In this document: positions 36,380-45,783 of the stretch, piece after piece
Layout of the letters: each line of letters begins with the position of its first letter
Numbering within the stretch: position 1 is the stretch's first letter
Assembly: GCA_012103315.1 (NCBI GenBank)
Contig: WLWZ01000008.1
Coordinates: forward strand, 62,001-126,000
DNA length: 64,000 nucleotides
DNA from: Alphaproteobacteria bacterium
Lineage (GTDB): Bacteria > Pseudomonadota > Alphaproteobacteria > MPNO01 > UBA2964
Direction of reading: 5' to 3'
The notes under the pieces: generated by a model
Database searches by the model: none
Seen by the model: only the letters and a program-made list of their open reading frames with translations
Told to the model about the DNA's origin: nothing
Program-made: the position numbers and the translations under genes

Positions 36380-36894
36380 GATTCTCCGGGGTCATCCATT
36401 GGTTCGCGGCGTGCTGCACGAGAAACTTGGAGTAATAGAACGATGCAATAGATAGCGGAACCTAACGCCACAACCCCAAAAAATGGGAACAAGGGAATTT
36501 CTAACTCGTTCGTCCCCTCCCCCATCTCGATGGCATCTAGGCCCTGTTTAAAACCTTGCCAGGCCATAAGAGCAATCAGGACAAAACAACCTGACCGAAT
36601 AATAACGTCGGAAACTCTCACCAATTTGGGCGGCGCAAGAACACTAATGAAATCGACGGCAATATGCCCTCCAGTTAGACCGCAATAGCCCAGCCCAAAA
36701 AACACGAGAACCACCAACCCCATACGCCCGACATCAAGCGCCCAGAGTATTGGGGCGTTGAATATGTAACGCATGACCACCGCATAGACAGTCAGAAGCA
36801 TCAAAAAGAGAAGCGTCACCCCGGCCAAAATGGCAAGGTGACGCACACTCTTTCGAACGATGCTTTCTATTGGACGATCAGAAGGCACCGACAA
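36376..36894 (-). CDS. dctQ: TRAP transporter small permease
   Basis: 172 residues with about four membrane segments, including LAILAGVTLLFLMLLTVYAV, LGYCGLTGGHIAVDF (the GGHIxVD motif of DctQ) and FPFFGVVALGSAIYCIVLL. Partners with DctM; the genes overlap (ATGA), and dctP ends 6 bases upstream. Confidence 0.92.
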   Translation of the reverse strand: MSVPSDRPIESIVRKSVRHLAILAGVTLLFLMLLTVYAVVMRYIFNAPILWALDVGRMGLVVLVFFGLGYCGLTGGHIAVDFISVLAPPKLVRVSDVIIRSGCFVLIALMAWQGFKQGLDAIEMGEGTNELEIPLFPFFGVVALGSAIYCIVLLLQVSRAARREPMDDPGES

Positions 36895-36900
36895 TACAGA

Positions 36901-37929
36901 TCAGGAACCTGCGTTCATTGCGGCAAGAATTGCCTTTGCAGGTACTCCACCCTTCTCAAGTTGCTCGATATATTTAGCACGGGCCTTGAGCAAAATAGCT
37001 TGCATTTTCGCTTGCTCGGCTTTGGAAAATGCATAGATTTTATGCTTTCCAGTATTCCGAACACTGTTAAGACCCTTCGCGCCCGCTTTCATGTATATGG
37101 CAGTGGCCTTGGCACTCCATTTGGCACCAGTCGTGTTGGTTATCAAAATTTTCTGGCTATCTGTAAGGCCAGCCCAAGATTTTTTATTCATAACCAAAAA
37201 GAACGGTGAACGGCCAAACGCTTCAGCAAGACCGGTGGTGAAATGTTTGGCAACCTCTCCGATCTTAAAGCTCTTAATAACGCTTGGCGGCACGAGCAGA
37301 GCATCCACCCGGCCAGTTTCCAGTGCTCGATAAACCTGCGTAATTGGCATCGACACCGGCGTTGCCCCCAATGCTTTCAACCAACGTGATTGGTTGGCCG
37401 ACGGAGTCCGAATTTTCATGCCTTTCAAGTCTGCCAAGGTTCGAATAGGCTTTTTCCGGCTCATAAAGATCGGCGCCTCGCCAACCCACATCGCCAAGAG
37501 TTTTACCCGCTTATATTCTGGAGCCAAAAGCTTATGGGCATTCCACATCTTTTTGACGAGCTCATTTGAGTTTTTAGCAACGCCGGGAAGTTCGACCATC
37601 GCCGTCCGCTTGAATATCTTGGAGGTATAGCCTTGCAGCCCCCAGCTCATATCAGCAATGCCATCGACAGCGCGCTTAAACTGCGCGCGAGGGCCTTTAC
37701 CGAGCTTGCCGCCGGGGAAAATCTTAACCGTTAGTGTCCCGGCTGACATTTGCGCAATTTTTTTGGTCCAAGGGCGCATAAACAGACGATCCATTGGATG
37801 TTTTGGTGATGAAAAATGGGCCAGTCTTAGTTCGGCCGCAGAAACATCCTGCGCCCCGATAAACTGAGCACCACTGAGTGCAACAGCACCCACGAGAGCC
37901 GCGGAAATCAAATTATGTGTCTTAATCAT
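36901..37929 (-). CDS. dctP: TRAP transporter periplasmic substrate-binding protein
   Basis: 342 residues from ATG 37929 with GGGAGGA upstream. Signal peptide (NLISAALVGAVALSGAQFIG, cleavage near VSAAE), then a DctP fold with KIFPGGKLGKG, LKGMKIRTPSANQS (the Arg that binds substrate carboxylate) and ALETGRVDALLVPP. The ligand is therefore probably an organic acid. Leads the operon dctP-dctQ-dctM-rdh-rdh. Confidence 0.94.
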   Translation of the reverse strand: MIKTHNLISAALVGAVALSGAQFIGAQDVSAAELRLAHFSSPKHPMDRLFMRPWTKKIAQMSAGTLTVKIFPGGKLGKGPRAQFKRAVDGIADMSWGLQGYTSKIFKRTAMVELPGVAKNSNELVKKMWNAHKLLAPEYKRVKLLAMWVGEAPIFMSRKKPIRTLADLKGMKIRTPSANQSRWLKALGATPVSMPITQVYRALETGRVDALLVPPSVIKSFKIGEVAKHFTTGLAEAFGRSPFFLVMNKKSWAGLTDSQKILITNTTGAKWSAKATAIYMKAGAKGLNSVRNTGKHKIYAFSKAEQAKMQAILLKARAKYIEQLEKGGVPAKAILAAMNAGS

Positions 37930-38230
37930 TTCTAATCCTCCCTGAAAAGATCTCAAAATGTCTGGCTTAATTTATGCTTCGGTCCCATACCGATGGTTTA
38001 CGCTACCACCATTCTTTCGAACGAGTCTCGCGTCATCAACATTGGAACGCCTATTTGTTGACAAGTCAACATTATCGAACGGGATTGTTTTTCATACAGC
38101 CTGACTAGTCCCATTAAATTTATTGCGTCCGAATAAGGCGAGGATAAGGCACAAATCAGCTGGTTGCTATTTCCCCCATGCTTAAATAGACCTTTAGGAC
38201 GTGCCAATCGCGATAGATAAGCCACCGCCT
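37930..38230. other. Divergent intergenic region between dctP and a glycosyltransferase
   Basis: About 300 bases. It must hold the dctP promoter and perhaps that of the glycosyltransferase. Only a palindrome at 38056-38071 stands out; no confident -35/-10 pairs. Confidence 0.7.
38056..38071. promoter_or_regulatory. Palindromic operator candidate upstream of dctP
   Basis: Perfect inverted repeat TGTTGAC-AA-GTCAACA, which also contains TTGT-TG-ACAA, the kind of core bound by GntR-family (FCD) regulators. Located about 130 bases before the dctP start. No regulator gene is adjacent. Confidence 0.5.
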
Positions 38231-39451
38231 ATGCGCATTTTACATGTCCTGGATCATTCCATTCCACTGCAAAGCGGATACAGCTTTAGAACGTTGGCGA
38301 TCCTGAAACAGCAACGGGCGCTCGGATGGGAGACATTCCATTTGACGTCGCCTAAGCACACGCAACCATATGTCCCCCAAGAGCAGATAGACGGCTGGTC
38401 ATTTTGGCGCACGCCACCAGCGAACAAACAATTGTCTCGACTGCCAGTCGTTCGAGAGTGGGCACTTATGCGTCAAACAGAGCGCCGACTCATAGAAGTA
38501 GCGCGCAACGAGAAACCCGACATTCTCCATGCACACTCTCCGGTGCTAAACGCTATCCCTACCATTCATGCGGGAAAACAATTGAATATTCCAGTGGTCT
38601 ATGAGGTGCGCGCCTTTTGGGAGGATGCCGCAGCAAGCCATGGTACAGGCAGCGAATCCGGACCGCGATACAAAGCAACCCGTTCGCTGGAAACTTGGGC
38701 TCTCAAGCGCGCAGATGCCGTGACGACCATCTGCGAAGGACTGAGAGGAGACATTGTTGCCCGCGACATTCCCAAAGACCGAGTGACGGTCATTCCCAAT
38801 GCAGTCAACGTGGGTGAATTTACCGGCAGCGGAAAACCTGACACAGAACTAGCGAAAACATTAGGCCTTACTGATCAATCAGTCTTGGGCTTTGTTGGTT
38901 CATTCTACGGCTATGAAGGCTTGCATCTAATGTGTCAGGCGATGCCCCAAATTTTGCAAAACAGGCCGGACACAAAGTTACTATTGGTTGGTGGCGGTCC
39001 CGAAGACGGCAACCTAAAAACGCTCAGCAGCAAGTTGGGGCTCGATGACCACATCATCTTTACGGGTCGAGTGCCACATGATCAGGTTCAACAATACTAC
39101 GATTTAGTTGATGTTCTGGTTTATCCACGCATACGCATTCGGCTCACAGACCTAGTTACGCCACTAAAGCCATTAGAAGCCATGGCGATGAATAAGGTTC
39201 TTATTGCCTCTGATGTCGGTGGTCACCACGAGCTGATCAGAGATGGTGAAACAGGAAATTTGTTTAGAGCGGATGACGTCGACGACTTGGTGGCGACCAC
39301 ATTGCGCGTAATGGAAAACCGTCAGGACTGGCCGCATCAACTCGCAGCTGGTCGAGAATTTGTCGAGAACGAACGCTCCTGGACAAACAGCGTCTCAAAT
39401 TATGTTGATGTGTACGGCAGACTCACGTCTTCGACCCAAGAGAGTCCCTAA
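38231..39451 (+). CDS. Exosortase-associated glycosyltransferase, GT4
   Basis: 406 residues from ATG 38231 (MRILHVLDHSIPLQSGYSF matches family starts; GTG 38201 would add 10 residues). Belongs to the exosortase A-associated glycosyltransferase group: ALGWETFHLTSPKHTQ, HAHSPVLNAIP, FVGSFYGYEGLHLMCQA and PLKPLEAMAMNKVLIASDVGGHHELI give the GT-B fold and donor-binding Glu. It would add a sugar to the exopolysaccharide repeat on the cytosolic face of the membrane. Donor and linkage unknown. Confidence 0.9.
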   Translation: MRILHVLDHSIPLQSGYSFRTLAILKQQRALGWETFHLTSPKHTQPYVPQEQIDGWSFWRTPPANKQLSRLPVVREWALMRQTERRLIEVARNEKPDILHAHSPVLNAIPTIHAGKQLNIPVVYEVRAFWEDAAASHGTGSESGPRYKATRSLETWALKRADAVTTICEGLRGDIVARDIPKDRVTVIPNAVNVGEFTGSGKPDTELAKTLGLTDQSVLGFVGSFYGYEGLHLMCQAMPQILQNRPDTKLLLVGGGPEDGNLKTLSSKLGLDDHIIFTGRVPHDQVQQYYDLVDVLVYPRIRIRLTDLVTPLKPLEAMAMNKVLIASDVGGHHELIRDGETGNLFRADDVDDLVATTLRVMENRQDWPHQLAAGREFVENERSWTNSVSNYVDVYGRLTSSTQESP

Positions 39452-40607
39452 GAACTTCTCGGTATAGCGAGACTTGTCCTGCAACCGTCGGATCCCAGCT
39501 AAAGTTTTCAGCCCATGCGCGCGTTGCCCCTATCTTCGGCGGCAATGCACGAAGATCCACTATTGCGGCAGCCAACGCCTCTGGGGTCCGGTTGGATATA
39601 AGTCTGCCGGCTTGCGGAACAGAAACTATTTCGGGCACACCCCCTACATTATTTGCAATTACCGGCGTATCGCATGCCATCGATTCAAGAAGGACGTTGG
39701 GCATGCCCTCCCTCATCGAAGCCAACACAGAAAATTCTGCAGCGCTGAACCAATTCTTGAGTTCGGTTTGTGATACGCGACCAACAAACCGCACTCGATC
39801 TGACACGCCGAGATCTATTGCTAACTGTTGAAAGGCCTGCCGATCAGGCCCCTCTCCAACAATGACCAAATCAAGATCAGGGATATGCGCCAACACACGA
39901 ATGGCAATATCCTGCCCCTTCGAAGACAAGATGTTACCAACCGCAAGCATGGTCGGTTTATCGATCCCGGTATTAGCCTGTGCTGTCTGAATTGAAACCG
40001 GTTCAAATACTTCTAGATCGACACCGTTGCGCAAAACATGAATGCGTTCTCGATCAACACCGATCTCAATCATTCGATCTCGGAGAGCATGCGATATCGC
40101 GATGATAGCAACGGCTTGATTTGCAGCTTCAACAATTCGTTTTCGGGGCCCCTCATATCGAGAAATTAAATTGATGTCAGATCCGCGAGCGCTAATCACA
40201 ACCGGCAAGCCCAAGGCCCGGCCAATCTTCGCCGCGACAACGCCATCTGGAAAAAAATAATGGGCATCGATTAACATCGCGCCACTTTTCTCAACTGACT
40301 GCCGTACCTGATTAACTGTCCCGCGATACAGCAGCTCTGGCGCCAGATGCATACCAACCATGGGAATAGTTAAGTAGCGTGGGTATCGGACGGACAGGCC
40401 GAACCGGTCCGCCGATTTTTCAGTTCGGGCCAAAGACCCATAGTGACCGAAGACTTCTTGCTTAAACGGAAACCAGGGAACCGGCGCGATCACGTCGGCA
40501 AAGACCTCGCCTGTTTCTACGATCCGACGCAGACGGTTTTCAACAAAGATTCCATGCTGAGGATGTATTTCATTTGGAAAAAGAGTCGAATAAGTGAGTA
40601 TCTTCAG
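39423..40607 (-). CDS. Glycosyltransferase GT4 with a non-canonical CTG start
   Basis: About 394 residues if translation starts at CTG 40607; the first ATG/GTG/TTG in frame is GTG 40493, which would drop the first Rossmann strand. In frame upstream of that GTG the sequence reads KILTYSTLFPNEIHPQHG, exactly what GT4 homologues have directly after Met, with CTG at the Met position. GT-B features follow: ISARGSDINLISRYE, ILSSKGQDIAIRVLAHIP, VGEGPDRQAFQQLA and EGMPNVLLESMACDTPVIA. The 3' end overlaps the convergent glycosyltransferase by 29 bases. Donor unknown; part of the EPS locus. Confidence 0.85.
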   Translation of the reverse strand: MKILTYSTLFPNEIHPQHGIFVENRLRRIVETGEVFADVIAPVPWFPFKQEVFGHYGSLARTEKSADRFGLSVRYPRYLTIPMVGMHLAPELLYRGTVNQVRQSVEKSGAMLIDAHYFFPDGVVAAKIGRALGLPVVISARGSDINLISRYEGPRKRIVEAANQAVAIIAISHALRDRMIEIGVDRERIHVLRNGVDLEVFEPVSIQTAQANTGIDKPTMLAVGNILSSKGQDIAIRVLAHIPDLDLVIVGEGPDRQAFQQLAIDLGVSDRVRFVGRVSQTELKNWFSAAEFSVLASMREGMPNVLLESMACDTPVIANNVGGVPEIVSVPQAGRLISNRTPEALAAAIVDLRALPPKIGATRAWAENFSWDPTVAGQVSLYREVLRDSLGSKT

Positions 40608-40627
40608 CGGTTCGATCAGCCTGGCCC

Positions 40628-41773
40628 CTATCTTTCCACCGTCTTGAGGGCATCATCGAACAGAGCACCATAAGCTGCCACCATTTTATCTAAACTATAG
40701 TTGGCGAGCACATGTCGGCGATTTGCAGCTGCAACTGATTTTCGTAGCGGTGCATCAGACAATAGCCGATCTAACATTTCAACAAACGAAGCCTCATCTT
40801 CTCGGGCAACTACCATTTTCCGGTTCTCAGGAGAAAGGTTAGCGGCAATATCACCGACATCAACGGCGGCAACCGGACGCGATGCCGCCATGGCCTGTAG
40901 CACGGTATTAGGCATTTGTTCTGTATCAGAAGTGATCGCAAAAACATCCATCAAGGGGAAAACTTTCTCAGGGGTTTCGACATGACCTGCAAATATCACC
41001 CTATCCGTAATACCGAGCTCTGCCGCATATGTTTCCAATACTCCCCGCTCTACACCATCCCCTGTGATCAGGAGCCGAACAGCGTAGCGATCAACGATCA
41101 CTGAAAAGACCCGCAACAACCGCTGCAAATTTTTCTCCGCCCGCAACGGAGCGACTGTTCCCAATATCAATTCATCAGGGCGACGGACGAAATTCGGAAT
41201 TATATCAGGATCACCCACGCTATTATACTGGGTACAATCGACACCATTCGGCAAATGCAAAACCTTCGAATGAGCCACCTTCCAGCTCTTGTCGGCTATT
41301 TCCATCAAGGTATTTGAAGGAACAACGAGGCGGTGCATTTTCGCCAACGCAAAACGTCGCATCCTAACGCGGCGCGCAATCTGTCGATCAGCTTCTTCAG
41401 GGCCAAAGCCACTTTCGAAGTGAACATGTGGCCTGGAAACGGAAATACGATTTGTTAGGGCCCATTCTACAGCCCCCCAATTAAAAGTAAGCAGCAGATC
41501 AGGGTGTAATTCGACAAGCTGTCGACGAATATCGAATAGTGATTTTATTGGGCGCGACTTATCGATTTTTGGATCATGGAGCGCAATATCAATTTCTTTG
41601 TCTAGCCTCGACTGGCTGGAAAAGTTTCTATCCAAAGCCAGAATTGTATGACGATATCGTTTGCCAAGTTTGTTGATGACCGTCGCTATACGGATTGGTA
41701 CACCGCCATGTCCGAAAGATGGAAAGACATGTACAAGATGGGGAAGTGAGTCCGCGCGCGTGATTTCCTGCAT
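40628..41773 (-). CDS. Glycosyltransferase GT4 (exosortase-locus associated)
   Basis: 381 residues from ATG 41773; ATG 41848 would add 25 residues with no support from family starts, and neither has a clear ribosome-binding site. N-terminal HLVHVFPSFGHGGVPIRI, then EKNLQRLLRVFS, LLITGDGVERGVLETYA and EQMPNTVLQAMAASRPVAAV, giving a GT-B fold with a donor-site Glu replaced by Gln in the EQMPN segment. Divergent from the WalW-like deacetylase gene. Donor and acceptor unknown. Confidence 0.85.
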   Translation of the reverse strand: MQEITRADSLPHLVHVFPSFGHGGVPIRIATVINKLGKRYRHTILALDRNFSSQSRLDKEIDIALHDPKIDKSRPIKSLFDIRRQLVELHPDLLLTFNWGAVEWALTNRISVSRPHVHFESGFGPEEADRQIARRVRMRRFALAKMHRLVVPSNTLMEIADKSWKVAHSKVLHLPNGVDCTQYNSVGDPDIIPNFVRRPDELILGTVAPLRAEKNLQRLLRVFSVIVDRYAVRLLITGDGVERGVLETYAAELGITDRVIFAGHVETPEKVFPLMDVFAITSDTEQMPNTVLQAMAASRPVAAVDVGDIAANLSPENRKMVVAREDEASFVEMLDRLLSDAPLRKSVAAANRRHVLANYSLDKMVAAYGALFDDALKTVER

Positions 41774-41859
41774 GTCGATACGAGTAAAATTAATTGGCTC
41801 GGCCCATATTATGTTATCTCTGTACCGCGCGTAATACCTGCTGGCCATGATGAATTAAT

Positions 41860-42858
41860 ATGCTGACTCCAGAAAATTGGAAAATCGCTCAAGCCAAAGA
41901 CGATGAGTTGCGCTTGATGGTACTGATCGATACCGAGGAGGAGTTCGACTGGTCGCAACCTCATTCCCGGGTCAGCACGGGCGTAACGGCGATGAGTGCT
42001 CAAGAAAAGGCACATCGTATCTTTGAGAAATATAACATCGTCCCGATATATGTCTGTGATTATCCGATCATTAGCCAAGAAGACGGTGTCCGCCCGTTAC
42101 AAGAATTTTACGCTGACGATTTATGTGATGTTGGTGCCCACCTCCACCCGTGGGTAAACCCGCCATTTGACGAAGACGTAAACAATTTCAACTCCTATCC
42201 GGGTAATCTCCCCGCATCTCTCGAACGGGAAAAGTTAAGAATTCTAACGGAGGCGATCGAAGACCGTTTCGACATGCGTCCCAAGGTTTACAAGGCGGGG
42301 CGCTATGGGGCTGGCACAAATACAACCACAACCCTCGAAGCCCTGGGTTATGAAATCGATACAAGCGTGCTGCCCTGGACAGATTTATCGTCTCAGGCAG
42401 GACCCGATTTTTCTTTATGTGGGTCGCAACCATATTGGTTCGGACCTTCACAGAATTTATGCGAAATACCGATGTCGATTGATTTCGCCGGATTGTTGGG
42501 CTCGTCGCGTCGAGCGTTGTACGACCGACTAAACAGTAACGCCGGCCGGGCACTTCATCTGCCTGGCCTCTTCGCGAGATTGCGTTTGATGGATCGGATA
42601 ACGTTAACGCCAGAGGGTATTAGCTGGCAGGAACATCGCCGTCTCGTGCGGACAATGATCACTCGAAATTGTCGCACCTATAGCTTCACCTATCACAGCC
42701 CCTCTCTAATGCCCGGCAACACCCCTTATGTTCGCACACAAAGAGAGCTGGGAGCATTTCTCGATAAATTTGAAAGGTTCTTTGATTTCTTTTTTGGAGA
42801 ACTTGGGGGTATTCCCGCTACACCACTTGAAATTCGAGATTCTTTAATTCCCGTCTAG
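41860..42858 (+). CDS. WalW-like polysaccharide deacetylase
   Basis: 332 residues, NodB-like fold. LIDTEEEFDW supplies the catalytic Asp pair, VGAHLHPWVNPP the metal-binding His pair, and KVYKAGRYGAGTNTT the substrate-binding loop. No signal peptide, so the role may be cytosolic or through a partner; N-deacetylation of a polysaccharide intermediate is expected. Convergent with prsT, 18 bases apart. Confidence 0.85.
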   Translation: MLTPENWKIAQAKDDELRLMVLIDTEEEFDWSQPHSRVSTGVTAMSAQEKAHRIFEKYNIVPIYVCDYPIISQEDGVRPLQEFYADDLCDVGAHLHPWVNPPFDEDVNNFNSYPGNLPASLEREKLRILTEAIEDRFDMRPKVYKAGRYGAGTNTTTTLEALGYEIDTSVLPWTDLSSQAGPDFSLCGSQPYWFGPSQNLCEIPMSIDFAGLLGSSRRALYDRLNSNAGRALHLPGLFARLRLMDRITLTPEGISWQEHRRLVRTMITRNCRTYSFTYHSPSLMPGNTPYVRTQRELGAFLDKFERFFDFFFGELGGIPATPLEIRDSLIPV

Positions 42859-42876
42859 GGTCGGAAATGCCGTTAT

Positions 42877-45681
42877 TTAGCCACCAAGTTCCTTAAGGAG
42901 TTTATTCACTTTCCCCATATCGGAAAAAGTTCCTTTTTGGGCAATTAGCCTATCGAGCAAGCGTTTTGCTTCACGTGTTTTGCCACCTTTTTGTAATGCA
43001 ATCGCATAGTGATAAGCTATATCCCCTTGTTTTGGCGCAGCTTCATTTGCTTTCTTCAGCAACTCCGTGCCTTTTGCAATATCGCCGTTACTTAAAAGAA
43101 TCCAGCCCAATGTATCCATGACAGCTGCAGACTTAGGTGCTTTATCTAATGCTCTTTTGCCAAACTCGGCTGCTCTAGGATCCTTCTTCTCAGAATAGAG
43201 CCACGCCAAATTATTGAGCAAAACCGGATTGTCTTGATCATCCTTAAGCAACTTTTCCGACTCACGGATAGCGTCGTCGTAACGCTTGTTGGAAATATAA
43301 TTGCTAGCAAGGACATGGCGCACGGCGGCTTCATTCTTCCGATCAACCCAGGTCTGCAGGCCTGCCAGCGCTTTATCGAGACTCTCAGCCTGTCGTTGTG
43401 CATTAAATCGACGAATCGCGAGAGCACCAGTATCTACTTTCTTTAGGCCGGCATCATATTCGACCAACGCTTTCTTAAACTGTTTCGCTCGAACGTAAGC
43501 ATCACCGGCAAGCATTTTACCGGCAGCAAATTTGGGCCGCTTTCCGTCAATTGCCTGCGCCAACTCCAACGCTTTATCCAAATTGCCTTCACGTGACTCA
43601 AGCTCAGCAAGCCTCATCATCGTAGGGACATAACTCTTATCCAGTTCGAGAGATTTGTTAAAACTCTCCCGAGCCGCTCTTGGGTCTTTAGAAGCAACAA
43701 GGGAATCACCCAATAATTGGTGCGCCCGTGGCGACTTCGGCACAACATCTACCAGTTCACGAAACGTGCCTACCGCATTCAAAATATTATTTGATGCAAC
43801 TTCGGCTCGACCTAATGCTTCAAGCAACTGAGGATTCCTTGGTACACTGGTATTTAAGGAACGAGCAACGGATAACGCCTTTCGAATTGAACGCCGACTG
43901 TTGTAATACCTAATAAGCTGGAGACGGGGTGCGACAGATTTTGGGTTTGCCTCGCCTGCCTGCTTCAGCCATTTGACGACATCTTGATCTTGCTTGTTTT
44001 TAGCCGCGATGTTGGCAAGCGCCATTAACGCCCCAATATGCTTTGGGTCTGCAGAAATAATGGCGTTGTAGTGTTTCATCGCGTTGGCGTCTTTTTTCTC
44101 TCTGAGATCGAGTTGCGCCAAATTCATCCTCGCAGGATGGAATTCGGGCTTTTTCCTTAGCGCCTCTTCAAACGAAGCTCTTGCCTCTTTAAGAGAACCT
44201 TTTCCCAGCAAAGACGCCCCGATCAAATTCAACGCCAAGGGGTTTTCGGGCATACTTTTTTTGAGCGCCTCGGCTGCCTTTAAAGCATCGTCAAACTTTC
44301 CCTTTCGGAGGTGGACCAATGCAAGAAGAACAGAGGCTTGGTTTGCGTCAGGATCTAAATTGATTGCCGCTTCTAGGTCTCCCACGGCCTGGTCAGTAGA
44401 ACCTTGCGCGAGCCGACTTAGAGCCAGCTGGGTCCGGATAGCTGACTTTTTAGGGTTCTCCTTAGCAGCTTGTTCAAACATCTCCGCCCCTTTTGCGAAC
44501 TTTCCTGTTCGCATATAAGCGCTACCCAAGAGTGACTTAACCTGAGCATCTGCCTGGTTCTCCGTAACCAAGGGTTCAAGTATTTCGATCGCTTTTTTAG
44601 ATTCATTTTTTCGTACAAGCGTTGCACCTAATAATTTGCGCGCCCGCACGTTCTTAGGATTTTTCCCAACAAATCTGCCCAAATTCGCTGCTGCCTGCTC
44701 CAGCTGGTTGAGACCATAATTAATCGCCCCACTCAGAAACACGCTTGGCATATGATTATCGAGCGATGGACCACCACGTTGAACAGCCTCTTGCGCACCA
44801 GCAAAATCTTTCTTCTTGGCGAGAGACAATGCAGACAAATAGTTTGCTAAAGGATGTTTTCGTGAGCGTTGAAAAACGGCCTGCAAATCCGCTTCCGCTT
44901 CGACATCTTTATTCAAATCAATTAGCGCCGCGGCACGACCGAGGCGTGCCCGCAAATTACCTTTGTTAGCTTTAACCGCTTTATCAAAGGCTTGAACTGC
45001 TCCTTCAAGGTCCCGATTTAGTCGTCGAATACCCCCCTTAAGAACCAAGGCTTCTGCAGAATCAGCTTTAATTGCCAGCGCGGCATCAATCTTTGCTTCG
45101 GCTTCCTTTACTTTATTTTTTACAGCGAGGATGCGAGCTAACCCAATCTTGGGCTGTATATCATCATCCTTTAATTTCTCCGCCTCGGTAAATGTACGCT
45201 CGGCATCTTCAAGTTCATTGATCCCCAGGTAGGCCTGCCCTCGAGCGAGTAGCACTAGCAATCGATCTTTAGGGTCCGTGACGTCGTATTTTAATTCCTT
45301 TAAAACTTTGTCGAATTTTCTCTGAAGCATATAGGCGCGGGCGATCTGGATTTGGAGATCTTTACCTTTCGCTCCACGTTGCTGAGCCGCTTTGAGCTCT
45401 TTCTCCGCCGCTGGACCATTACCAACCTGCAAATAAATTTCACCGAGTAATTTTCGGGCAGAAACATTATTTGGATCCTGTTGTAAGGCATTTTTCAGCT
45501 GAATTACCGCTGCATTGATGTCGCCTTTGTCTAGATACTGTTGAGCGTCCTCAACAAATTCTTGCGATTTGTCATTATCTCCCTTTGCTGCCAGAGCAAC
45601 GCCAGCGGCAGAAAGGACAAACATTGACGAGCCAATTAAAAGACAAGTGGCGGCGATACCATTTCTGAAGTCTCGTTTCAT
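42877..45681 (-). CDS. prsT: PEP-CTERM/exosortase system TPR-repeat protein PrsT
   Basis: 934 residues from ATG 45681 (AGGAGA seven bases upstream; an earlier start would be outside the signal peptide). Signal peptide with GIAATCLLIGSSMFVLSAAG; no lipobox Cys is evident after it although family members are often lipoproteins. The rest is more than 20 TPR units (NNVSARKLLGEIYLQVGN, NPLALNLIGASLLGKG and similar). Acts outside the cytosol in exopolysaccharide export or assembly. Third gene of the prsK-prsR-prsT series. Confidence 0.92.
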   Translation of the reverse strand: MKRDFRNGIAATCLLIGSSMFVLSAAGVALAAKGDNDKSQEFVEDAQQYLDKGDINAAVIQLKNALQQDPNNVSARKLLGEIYLQVGNGPAAEKELKAAQQRGAKGKDLQIQIARAYMLQRKFDKVLKELKYDVTDPKDRLLVLLARGQAYLGINELEDAERTFTEAEKLKDDDIQPKIGLARILAVKNKVKEAEAKIDAALAIKADSAEALVLKGGIRRLNRDLEGAVQAFDKAVKANKGNLRARLGRAAALIDLNKDVEAEADLQAVFQRSRKHPLANYLSALSLAKKKDFAGAQEAVQRGGPSLDNHMPSVFLSGAINYGLNQLEQAAANLGRFVGKNPKNVRARKLLGATLVRKNESKKAIEILEPLVTENQADAQVKSLLGSAYMRTGKFAKGAEMFEQAAKENPKKSAIRTQLALSRLAQGSTDQAVGDLEAAINLDPDANQASVLLALVHLRKGKFDDALKAAEALKKSMPENPLALNLIGASLLGKGSLKEARASFEEALRKKPEFHPARMNLAQLDLREKKDANAMKHYNAIISADPKHIGALMALANIAAKNKQDQDVVKWLKQAGEANPKSVAPRLQLIRYYNSRRSIRKALSVARSLNTSVPRNPQLLEALGRAEVASNNILNAVGTFRELVDVVPKSPRAHQLLGDSLVASKDPRAARESFNKSLELDKSYVPTMMRLAELESREGNLDKALELAQAIDGKRPKFAAGKMLAGDAYVRAKQFKKALVEYDAGLKKVDTGALAIRRFNAQRQAESLDKALAGLQTWVDRKNEAAVRHVLASNYISNKRYDDAIRESEKLLKDDQDNPVLLNNLAWLYSEKKDPRAAEFGKRALDKAPKSAAVMDTLGWILLSNGDIAKGTELLKKANEAAPKQGDIAYHYAIALQKGGKTREAKRLLDRLIAQKGTFSDMGKVNKLLKELGG

Positions 45682-45783
45682 ATTTCGTCTCCTACACACT
45701 CCGCTGTACCAACCGATGCAGTTCAAATTTGAAATCGGATGTTTTAATCATTGGCGGAGTACCGCAATTTCGCGATATTTTTC

